A stretch of DNA of 7,070 bases from CAMCXT01 sp046302715 (GTDB lineage Bacteria > Bacteroidota > Bacteroidia > M30B66). Positions within the stretch are counted from its first letter, which is position 1; each line of letters opens with the position of its first letter. The stretch is taken from NCBI GenBank assembly GCA_046302715.1, contig JBKCHQ010000123.1:1-7070 (forward strand). Direction: 5' to 3'. The notes under the pieces are model-generated. The model was not told the DNA's origin, did no database searches, and saw only the letters and a program-made list of their open reading frames with translations. Below are positions 1 through 5,631 of this stretch, piece after piece. A program made the position numbers and the translations under genes.

Positions 1-546
1 AGCTTCGGGAATAAGGCCCGAACCGATTTCGCCTTTCCCAACGCCGATCATTAAAATACCACCAAGGAAGGCTCCGATGTTGATGCCCGAATAAAACAGC
101 GAGAATCCGGCATCGCGGCGTGGATCGCCCTGGTTATACAATTGCCCCACCATGGAGGAAATGTTTGGCTTGAAAAAACCTGTTCCAATAATTAAAAATG
201 CAATTCCTTCAAAGAAAAATGCATGCGGATCAATGGCGAGAATGACCGAACCGGCAATCATGAGCAAGCCACCCCAGAACAGCGACTTACGAAAACCCAG
301 AATTTTATCGGCAAACAAGCCTCCGATAAAGGTAAAAGCATATACCCAGGCTTGTGTGGCGCCATACTGAAGATTGGCCGCTTCTTTATCCATAAGGAGT
401 TGATACACCATGAAGAAAGAAAGCATCCCCCGCATGCCGTAAAAGCAGAAGCGCTCCCACATTTCGGAGAAAAACAAGGCCCAGAGCTGCTTGGGGTATT
501 GTCCTTTAAAGTCTCGTATTTGCTGAAGTTCGATTTCCTGAGCCAT
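1..546 (-). CDS. POT/PTR2-family peptide:H+ symporter, N-terminal 182 residues (cut by window edge)
   Basis: Inner-membrane carrier of the proton-dependent oligopeptide transporter family (major facilitator superfamily), expected to import di- and tripeptides with protons. Seen here: the ExxER proton-coupling motif in helix 1 (E28, E31, R32, followed by F-C-F-Y-G), the GG-x2-AD-x2-LG loop (residues 75-84), and the PTR2 signature with FKPNISS at 125-131, DPRRD at 141-145 and FY-x-GIN-x-GA at 151-159. Hydrophobic helices alternate throughout. The start is ATG at 544-546, just 2 bases after the stop of the upstream paralogue, so the two are surely co-transcribed. No stop codon is reached: the reading frame is open to base 1, and roughly the last 300 residues of a normal 480-520 aa protein lie outside the window. 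The family call is firm; the exact substrate is not shown. Confidence 0.93.
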   Translation of the reverse strand, partial: MAQEIELQQIRDFKGQYPKQLWALFFSEMWERFCFYGMRGMLSFFMVYQLLMDKEAANLQYGATQAWVYAFTFIGGLFADKILGFRKSLFWGGLLMIAGSVILAIDPHAFFFEGIAFLIIGTGFFKPNISSMVGQLYNQGDPRRDAGFSLFYSGINIGAFLGGILMIGVGKGEIGSGLIPEA

Positions 547-548
547 GA

Positions 549-2024
549 TTATTTTACCCCGTGCATGAGTTTGTTAAGCGGTTTTGAAAGTAGCACAAGA
601 ACGAGTCCTATTCCTACGGTAATTAAGCCCATTTGGGTATAAATATCCACATAGGTATTGAAGCTTTCGGCTGCTGTTGCCGGTTCGCTGCCACCATGCT
701 CGCCACCGGTTAATTTGGCGATTAAGGCCGCAACATAATTGGCTCCCGCTATGGAGAGAAACCATGCACCCATTACCGTTCCGGTCATGTTTGCCGGTGC
801 AAGTTTGGTAACCATCGAAAGGCCAATCGGCGAGATAAATAATTCGCCTGTGGTATGCAGCATGTAAAGCAAGGCCAAGGTCATGAGCGGCATTTTAAAA
901 TCGGGGCTCACGAAAGGCAAACCAACATAAATAACGAGATATCCCAAACCAAGCTGTACGATACCTAACCCAAATTTCATGGGGATGTTTGGATTCTTAC
1001 CGATGCGCGAAAGCCACACCCACATCACCGAGAAGATGGTTCCGAAAATAAGAATGAAAAAAGGATTGAAGAATTGCGTGGTGGCGGCACCAATCTCGGT
1101 TCCCATCACATTGCGATCGATGTTGCGGTCGGCAAAAAGCGTGAGTGATGACCCTGCCTGTTCGAAGCAAGCCCAGAACACGATGTTGAAGAACATGAGT
1201 AGGATGAGCACAATCATGCGATCACGCAGCACGTTGCCACCACTAAAACCGGCACTAAGCAGGGTATAGATTACAAAAATTGCAGTAGCCGCTAAAAGAT
1301 AACCCACAATTTGTGAGTTGGTGAGCAGGAGATAAAAAACCGGTACTGCGGCTAATGTTCCCAAAATCGTAAGATGAAGTCGGCTTAAAGGACCCACGAG
1401 CGGTTTGTGTAAGGTGTCTGGATTTGGCGGGAGACCTTGACCTTCGTAGTGCTTTTGACCAAAGACGAAGATGATGGAGCCAAGTACCATCCCAATTCCG
1501 GCGAGCAAGAAGCCTTTATCGTAGCCGTATCGGCTACCCACTTCGGCAACAACAGTGGTAGCGAGGAAAGCGCCGAGGTTTACACCGATGTAGAAAATGG
1601 TGAAGCCCGAATCGCGGCGCGGATCACCTTCACTATAAAGTTTACCTACTATCGAGGAGATATTCGCTTTGAAATAACCATTTCCACTAATGATGAAGGC
1701 CATTCCAAGAATAAGCCAGAATTCATTTCCGCCCAGAATGAGAAATTCGCCAATGGCCATCAGAATTCCGCCCAAAATGATGGCGATGCGATAGCCTAAA
1801 ATCTGGTCGGCAATTTTTCCGCCTAAAACGGTAACAGCATAAACCAATGCAGTATAGGCGCCATAGGTAGCATATGATTCATCGTCACTTTTCATGAGGG
1901 TTTTAGTGAGGTATAAAATCAATAAACCCCGCATGCCGTAGTAGCAAAAGCGCTCCCACATTTCTGCGAAAAATAGCCAGTAAAGTCCTTTCGGATGCCC
2001 TTGTGATGGTGCTGTAGTGGTCAT
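549..2024 (-). CDS. POT/PTR2-family peptide:H+ symporter (peptide MFS transporter), complete, 491 aa
   Basis: Complete proton-coupled oligopeptide transporter, an integral inner-membrane protein of normal family length with about 12-14 hydrophobic helices. The helix-1 motif is E21-M-W-E24-R25-F-C-Y-Y. The loop GG-x2-AD-x2-LG is at 68-77. The PTR2 signature has FKANISS at 118-124 (Ala where the neighbour has Pro, a variant also found in Escherichia coli DtpA) and DPRRD at 134-138. A late-helix Gly-Glu at 393-394 precedes SPIGLS and TKLAPA, matching the conserved substrate-site glutamate region. The start chosen is ATG at 2022-2024. An in-frame TTG 11 codons upstream would add residues with no match in the paralogue and lies on the likely promoter. 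The stop TAA at 549-551 sits 2 bases from the next transporter. The two copies clearly share motifs but differ through most helices, so the duplication is old. Confidence 0.95.
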   Translation of the reverse strand: MTTTAPSQGHPKGLYWLFFAEMWERFCYYGMRGLLILYLTKTLMKSDDESYATYGAYTALVYAVTVLGGKIADQILGYRIAIILGGILMAIGEFLILGGNEFWLILGMAFIISGNGYFKANISSIVGKLYSEGDPRRDSGFTIFYIGVNLGAFLATTVVAEVGSRYGYDKGFLLAGIGMVLGSIIFVFGQKHYEGQGLPPNPDTLHKPLVGPLSRLHLTILGTLAAVPVFYLLLTNSQIVGYLLAATAIFVIYTLLSAGFSGGNVLRDRMIVLILLMFFNIVFWACFEQAGSSLTLFADRNIDRNVMGTEIGAATTQFFNPFFILIFGTIFSVMWVWLSRIGKNPNIPMKFGLGIVQLGLGYLVIYVGLPFVSPDFKMPLMTLALLYMLHTTGELFISPIGLSMVTKLAPANMTGTVMGAWFLSIAGANYVAALIAKLTGGEHGGSEPATAAESFNTYVDIYTQMGLITVGIGLVLVLLSKPLNKLMHGVK

Positions 2025-2053
2025 TGTAGTTTGTGTTTTGGTAAATTTAATCG

Positions 2054-2084
2054 GCAATGTACGAAATGGAATTTTCTAAACAAG
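2054..2084 (-). promoter_or_regulatory. Possible Bacteroidota-type promoter for the transporter pair
   Basis: On the minus strand a TACATTG (2055-2061) resembles the -7 box TAnnTTTG but is one T short. A TTG at 2081-2083 lies 19 bases upstream, a suitable spacing for the -33 element. It would start transcription about 20-25 bases before the ATG at 2024. The match is weak. The main support is position, plus the lack of a better box in this gap. Confidence 0.3.
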
Positions 2085-2109
2085 ATATTATGGGCATGAA
2101 TTTATTAGC

Positions 2110-2135
2110 GACATAATGTCCACAAAATAATTTGT
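2110..2135. repeat. Two adjacent short palindromes upstream of the transporter promoter
   Basis: GACAT-A-ATGTC (2110-2120) is a perfect 11-base palindrome around a central A. It is followed immediately by ACAAA-ATAA-TTTGT (2122-2135), a 5-bp inverted repeat. They lie about 26 bases upstream of the proposed -33 element of the peptide-transporter genes, where an activator or repressor could bind. Short AT-rich palindromes also arise by chance, so function is unproven. Confidence 0.3.
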
Positions 2136-2147
2136 CTATACCTAAGA

Positions 2148-2191
2148 TGCCTTTTGCACAATTGAATGTAATTCAACCTGAGAGAAAGGCA
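2148..2191 (-). terminator. Nested inverted repeat just downstream of the ABC-F gene, possible terminator
   Basis: The outer arms TGCCTTT (2148-2154) and AAAGGCA (2185-2191) are perfectly complementary. Inside them a second perfect hairpin, TTGAAT-GTA-ATTCAA (2162-2176), forms. The structure begins 7 bases after the ABC-F stop codon, which is where a transcript end would be expected. There is no clean run of T residues after it on the minus strand and the inner stem is AT-rich, so it is not a classic intrinsic terminator. It may instead be a 3'-end stabilising structure. Confidence 0.35.
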
Positions 2192-2197
2192 ATTGAA

Positions 2198-3838
2198 TCA
2201 TCTACTCAAATTCAACTCAGCAATATTCTTGATTCTATTTTTCTCCAAAAATTCATCTATGGTTTCGAGGTGCTCGATGACGCGCTTGTCTTTAAACTCG
2301 AACACTTTCTGGGCGAGGCCCATGAGAAAAGCACGGTCGTGCGATACCAGAATCAAAGTGCCGTCGAAATCGAGTAGTGCCTCTTTCAACACATCTTTCG
2401 ACTTCAAATCGAGATGATTGGTAGGCTCATCAAGAATCAACAGATTTACAGGTTCAAGCAGTAGCTTCACCATGGCCAGCCGCGTGCGTTCTCCGCCCGA
2501 TAATACGCTCACTTTCTTGTTAATGTCGTCGCCACTGAACATAAATCGGCCCAGCATATTCTTAATCTGTGTTCGAATATCGCCTACGGCCACCTGATCT
2601 ACCGTTTCGAAAACAGTGAGTTCCGAGTCAAGTAGTGCCGCCTGGTTCTGGGCAAAATAGCCCACCTTTACGTTGTGACCAAGTTGCACACTGCCTTCGT
2701 CCACGACAATTTCGCCCAACAAGGCTTTAATCATCGTTGATTTACCTTCGCCGTTTCGTCCTACAAAGGCAATTTTTTCGCCTCTAATAATAGACATATT
2801 CGCATTGTTGAACACCACATGCTCTCCATATTTTTTCGAAACATCACGCACGGTAACCGGGTGTTCGCCCGACCGTGGGGCCGGCGGAAAGCGCAGTCGC
2901 AAGGCTGAGGTATCTACTTCATCTATTTCGATAGGAACGATTTTCTCCAGCATGCGCTCGCGTGAGTTTACCTGATTGGTTTTGGAATACGTGCCCCGAA
3001 AGCGCTCGATAAAGGCCATGTGGTCGGCAATTTCTCGTTGTTGCTCTTGCCAGGCTTTTATTTGATGCGCCCTCCGTTCCTCGCGCAATTGCAGATAATG
3101 CGAGTAGTTTGCCTTGTAGTCGTACATGCGCCCCATGGTAATTTCGATGGTGCGGTTGGTAATGTTATCAATAAAGGCCTTATCGTGCGAAATTACCAAA
3201 ACGGCATTGGCCTTATTCACCAAAAAATCTTCGAGCCACATCACCGATTCAATATCAATGTGATTGGTGGGCTCGTCGAGCAGAATGAGATCGGGTTTCT
3301 GCAACAGGATTTTTGCCAACTCAATGCGCATACGCCAGCCCCCGCTGAATTCGCTGGTAGGGCGGTATAAGTCTTCCTGCTTAAATCCCAATCCTTTAAG
3401 CGCTTTTTCCACCTCGGCATCGTAATTTACTTCTTCGAGGGCGTAGAATTTCTCCGATAGGTCCGACACACGCTCAATTATGCCCATGTACTCTTTGCTT
3501 TCGTAGTCGGTGCGTGTTTCGAGTTCCTTGTTAAGGCGCTCCATTTCGTCGCGCATTTCGAATACCTGCTTAAAGGCTTTAGCGGCTTCGTCGAAAACGG
3601 TTGAGGTGTCTTCGGTTAACAAATGCTGTGGCAAATAGGCAATTACGGCTTCTTTAGGTGCTCGAACGCCCCCACGAGTGGGCTTCATTTCGCCGGCAAT
3701 GATTTTCATGATGGTTGATTTGCCCGCCCCGTTTTTTCCCATCAAAGCAATTTTGTCGGTAGGATTGATGGCGAAGGAAATTCCGCTGAAGAGCGTTTTT
3801 CCGGTGTATTCAACGGTGAGGTTGTCGACAGTAATCAT
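2198..3838 (-). CDS. ABC-F family ATPase (two ABC domains, no membrane domain), 546 aa
   Basis: Soluble protein with two fused ATP-binding cassettes and no membrane segments, the hallmark of ABC-F proteins that act on the ribosome during translation. Domain 1: Walker A GKNGAGKST at 34-42, signature FSGGW at 164-168, Walker B and DEPTNH at 184-193, switch His 218. Then a charged linker at about 225-320, the region that reaches toward the tRNA/peptidyl-transferase centre in this family. Domain 2: Walker A GRNGEGKST at 360-368, signature LSGGER at 446-451, DEPTNHLD at 470-477. The length (about 530-550) and the absence of a long C-terminal coiled coil are closer to the YbiT type than to Uup; I do not assign a symbol. 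All catalytic motifs are intact. The start is ATG at 3836-3838. An in-frame TTG at 3857-3859 is rejected because it is part of the promoter box. Nothing points specifically to antibiotic resistance. Confidence 0.95.
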   Translation of the reverse strand: MITVDNLTVEYTGKTLFSGISFAINPTDKIALMGKNGAGKSTIMKIIAGEMKPTRGGVRAPKEAVIAYLPQHLLTEDTSTVFDEAAKAFKQVFEMRDEMERLNKELETRTDYESKEYMGIIERVSDLSEKFYALEEVNYDAEVEKALKGLGFKQEDLYRPTSEFSGGWRMRIELAKILLQKPDLILLDEPTNHIDIESVMWLEDFLVNKANAVLVISHDKAFIDNITNRTIEITMGRMYDYKANYSHYLQLREERRAHQIKAWQEQQREIADHMAFIERFRGTYSKTNQVNSRERMLEKIVPIEIDEVDTSALRLRFPPAPRSGEHPVTVRDVSKKYGEHVVFNNANMSIIRGEKIAFVGRNGEGKSTMIKALLGEIVVDEGSVQLGHNVKVGYFAQNQAALLDSELTVFETVDQVAVGDIRTQIKNMLGRFMFSGDDINKKVSVLSGGERTRLAMVKLLLEPVNLLILDEPTNHLDLKSKDVLKEALLDFDGTLILVSHDRAFLMGLAQKVFEFKDKRVIEHLETIDEFLEKNRIKNIAELNLSR

Positions 3839-3856
3839 GGCTTGCGAATTGGGCTG

Positions 3857-3889
3857 CAAAATTAGGCATTCGGTATCGAATTACCGAAA
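3857..3889 (-). promoter_or_regulatory. Bacteroidota-type promoter of the ABC-F gene
   Basis: On the minus strand the -7 box TAATTTTG (3857-3864) is a perfect match to TAnnTTTG. A TTTC (3886-3889), three of four bases of the -33 TTTG, lies 21 bases upstream. Transcription would begin roughly 15 bases before the ATG at 3838. The consensus is established for Bacteroides and relatives; its use here is inferred. Confidence 0.6.
3869..3888. promoter_or_regulatory. Perfect 7-bp dyad filling the spacer of the ABC-F promoter, operator candidate
   Basis: TTCGGTA (3869-3875) and TACCGAA (3882-3888) are exact reverse complements separated by TCGAAT. The dyad occupies almost exactly the interval between the -7 and -33 elements of the ABC-F promoter, a classic place for a repressor, or for an activator of the MerR type. 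No regulator gene is visible in this window. Confidence 0.4.
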
Positions 3890-3890
3890 T

Positions 3891-3945
3891 GGAATTGGTG
3901 GGTTTACATCGTCCGACGAATTCTCCCCATCAAACCTCAATTTCC
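3891..3945. repeat. Imperfect long inverted repeat between the divergent ABC-F and mutY promoters
   Basis: GGAATTG (3891-3897) plus GGTTT (3901-3905) can pair with AAACC (3932-3936) plus CAATTTCC (3938-3945). One base is bulged in the outer helix, with an internal loop of three bases against one, around a 26-base loop. It lies upstream of both promoters and outside any gene. It could be a protein site, a small transcript or a chance structure; I see nothing else in this stretch. Confidence 0.25.
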
Positions 3946-3989
3946 AATTCTACCACTGGTCTTTTCCTCTAATGAAACGTTGTTTATTT

Positions 3990-3997
3990 TACTTTTG
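3990..3997 (+). promoter_or_regulatory. -7 promoter box of mutY
   Basis: TACTTTTG matches TAnnTTTG perfectly. It ends only 6 bases before the chosen mutY ATG at 4004, so the transcript would have almost no 5' leader. No good TTTG lies at the expected 19-21 base distance upstream; the nearest T-rich stretch (3962-3966) is 23-24 bases away. The assignment therefore rests on the -7 box alone. Confidence 0.5.
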
Positions 3998-4003
3998 CGC
4001 GTC

Positions 4004-5107
4004 ATGTCAGATGTGGAGAACGAAAAAAAGAAACACCCCGTAACTGGGGCGCTGATGCATTGGTACCAGCAATCAAAGAGGGATTTGCCCTGGCGTGATG
4101 CGAACGATCCTTACAAAATATGGTTGTCTGAAATAATCTTGCAGCAAACGCGGGTTGATCAGGGCATGCCGTATTATTACAGATTCATCGAAAAGTTTCC
4201 TACGGTGCACGCTATGGCAGAAGCCAGCGAAGACGAAATTTTACATCTCTGGCAAGGTCTGGGATACTATGCCAGGGCCCGAAATATGCATCGGGCGGCA
4301 CAGATACTATCTAAAGAGTGGAAAACATTCCCCGCCGATTATGCTGCAATTCGTGCCTTACCTGGTGTGGGCGATTATACCGCCGCGGCCGTGGCTTCTA
4401 TTGCTTTTAACTTGCCTCATGCAGCGGTTGACGGAAATGTAAACAGGGTGCTTTCACGTATTTGGGGTGTGAGTCATGCCGTTGATGGTACTGAGGGCAA
4501 AAAAATTATCGCTCAATTGAGCAATGAACTCTTGGATGAAACCCAGCCAGGTGCATACAATCAGGCCATGATGGAGTTGGGGGCATTATGTTGTAAACCA
4601 CGAAACCCAAATTGTGCCTGCTGTCCGGTGTCAAATTGGTGTTTTGCATTAAAGCACAAACGTCAAACCGAATTCCCCATTAAAAAGAAGGCAAAAGAAA
4701 CGCAGGTGCGACACTTTAACTTTCTGATTTTTACAGACAACAGTGGATTTACTTTATTGGAAAAACGCAACAACCGTGATATTTGGAAAGGACTATATCA
4801 GTTTCCCTTAATTGAAAGTGATGCCGAGCGGCAAGCCATTGACATTCCACAGGGTGGCCAACTTATTAGGGTGTACAACGGCATTAACCACCAACTAAGC
4901 CATAGGCTACTAAAAATCAAATTCTGGCACATCCATTTCAACGGAGCGTTTCCCGATAGCACAATGGCTTACCATCGAATTGCTTTTTCAGATTGGACTA
5001 CCGTAGCTTTGCCACGTGCCATTACCCGATTTTTAGAGCAATACAGTTCAACCCTACAGATTGAGCAACCTTTACCAAAAATAAAGAATAAAAATCCCTC
5101 AAAATGA
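4004..5107 (+). CDS. mutY: Adenine DNA glycosylase MutY, 367 aa
   Basis: Base-excision repair enzyme that removes adenine mispaired with 8-oxoguanine. N-terminal helix-hairpin-helix glycosylase domain: LPW (28-30), catalytic Glu43 in LSEIILQQT (41-49), the GLGYYARARN loop (85-94), hairpin LPGVGDYTA (119-127) and catalytic Asp143 in VDGNVNRV (142-149). The position of the E. coli MutY lysine after VDGNV is Asn147. The [4Fe-4S] cluster ligands are intact as C197-x6-C204-x2-C207-x5-C213. A C-terminal NUDIX-like domain (from about 230) carries LLEKRNNRDIWKGLYQFPL and the QLSH loop equivalent to the FSH loop that reads 8-oxoG. The start is ATG at 4004; the in-frame TTG at 3980 lies upstream of the promoter box, and the next ATG (4055) would remove most of the first helix. 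It is divergent from the ABC-F gene and probably a single-gene unit, because a dyad follows its stop. Confidence 0.97.
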   Translation: MSDVENEKKKHPVTGALMHWYQQSKRDLPWRDANDPYKIWLSEIILQQTRVDQGMPYYYRFIEKFPTVHAMAEASEDEILHLWQGLGYYARARNMHRAAQILSKEWKTFPADYAAIRALPGVGDYTAAAVASIAFNLPHAAVDGNVNRVLSRIWGVSHAVDGTEGKKIIAQLSNELLDETQPGAYNQAMMELGALCCKPRNPNCACCPVSNWCFALKHKRQTEFPIKKKAKETQVRHFNFLIFTDNSGFTLLEKRNNRDIWKGLYQFPLIESDAERQAIDIPQGGQLIRVYNGINHQLSHRLLKIKFWHIHFNGAFPDSTMAYHRIAFSDWTTVALPRAITRFLEQYSSTLQIEQPLPKIKNKNPSK

Positions 5108-5118
5108 GATAAGTATAT

Positions 5119-5143
5119 AAATCGTTTTAATTATTAACGATTT
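5119..5143. promoter_or_regulatory. Perfect 8-bp dyad after mutY, terminator or operator of the next gene
   Basis: AAATCGTT (5119-5126) and AACGATTT (5136-5143) are exact reverse complements around a 9-base loop, starting 12 bases after the mutY stop. It is followed by a T-rich stretch (5141-5155), so it could end mutY transcription, though the stem is AT-rich. It also overlaps the expected -33 and spacer region of the promoter for the downstream gene, so an operator role is equally possible. Confidence 0.45.
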
Positions 5144-5156
5144 GTGTTTACTTTTA
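5125..5156 (+). promoter_or_regulatory. Bacteroidota-type promoter for the DUF336 gene and the sensor kinase
   Basis: TACTTTTA (5149-5156) matches TAnnTTTG except in the last base. TTTT (5125-5128) lies 20 bases upstream at the -33 position. Transcription would start about 15-20 bases before the ATG at 5179. It is the only promoter-like box before the two-gene unit; none is evident in the 24 bases between the two genes. Confidence 0.45.
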
Positions 5157-5178
5157 TGGCTCACAACATCAAAGAGCA

Positions 5179-5607
5179 ATGAGTATGAAGAAATTTGAAA
5201 AACAATCTATATCAATGCAATTGGCCAATCAAATGGCACTTGAGGCGGTTAAAGCAGCAGAGGGCATCGGGCTAAAGATTGCCGTTACCGTAGTTGATGA
5301 AAGTGGTATTGAAAAGGCGTTTTTGCGCATGGATGGCGCTCCATTAATTGCAGTGGAGACTTCAAAAAAGAAGGCCGTATTAGCGGCAGGTTTTGGCATT
5401 CCAACTGGTTCGGCATGGTATAATTTTATTAAGGATGATGCCATTTTGATGAATGGTGCTGCGCAGTTGCCAGGGTTTATATTGCTCGGTGGTGGTTCGC
5501 CGGTTCAGATAGATGGAGCATTATGCGGAGCTATAGGCGTAAGTGGTGGGCACTACAGCCAGGATGAGGTTTGTGTGCAGGCCGCGCTTAAATTGCTCGA
5601 AGCGTAA
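5179..5607 (+). CDS. GlcG/HbpS-family (DUF336) small haem-binding-like protein, 142 aa
   Basis: Complete small protein of the GlcG/HbpS family, of normal length (about 140 aa). Members include Streptomyces HbpS, a haem-binding partner of a sensor kinase, the GlcG protein of glycolate operons, and the PduO C-terminal domain. Seen here: TVVDESG (37-43), RMDGAP (50-55), ETSKKKA (60-66), GIPTG (73-77), ILLGGGSP (101-108), DGALCGAIGVSGG (112-124) and QDE (128-130), the usual block order. There is no signal peptide or membrane helix, so it is presumably cytosolic, unlike exported HbpS. The only histidine is H125; Cys116 and Cys132 are present. The start could be ATG 5179 or ATG 5185; the AGAG at 5173-5176 is better spaced for 5185, so the first two residues are uncertain. 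The sensor kinase follows in the same frame after 24 bases. Haem binding is inferred from family only. Confidence 0.88.
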   Translation: MSMKKFEKQSISMQLANQMALEAVKAAEGIGLKIAVTVVDESGIEKAFLRMDGAPLIAVETSKKKAVLAAGFGIPTGSAWYNFIKDDAILMNGAAQLPGFILLGGGSPVQIDGALCGAIGVSGGHYSQDEVCVQAALKLLEA

Positions 5608-5631
5608 AATTTTAAGAATCATAGTGTAAAA

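Noticed and set aside
152..1799. Several plus-strand open frames of 70-140 codons over the transporter genes (e.g. 223-642, 1437-1799)
   Set aside because: They lie antisense to strongly conserved transporter coding sequence, have no recognisable domain, and their composition follows from the opposite strand.
2022..2057. Extended start of the transporter gene at an in-frame TTG (2055-2057)
   Set aside because: The TTG lies on the promoter-like TACATTG, and the extra 11 residues have no counterpart in the paralogue. ATG at 2024 fits the family.
2132..3370. Plus-strand open frames antisense to the ABC-F gene (2132-2377, 2193-2417, 3020-3370)
   Set aside because: They are shadows of the ABC-F reading frame with no family features of their own.
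2198..3838. ABC-F protein as an antibiotic-resistance determinant
   Set aside because: Only some ABC-F lineages confer resistance. Nothing in the motifs, linker or housekeeping neighbourhood marks this one as such.
3836..3859. Extended start of the ABC-F gene at an in-frame TTG (3857-3859)
   Set aside because: The TTG is the end of the perfect TAATTTTG promoter box and would probably not be transcribed. The ATG at 3838 begins directly with the conserved first strand of the cassette.
3980..4004. Extended start of mutY at an in-frame TTG (3980)
   Set aside because: It lies upstream of the TACTTTTG box and adds residues not typical of MutY.
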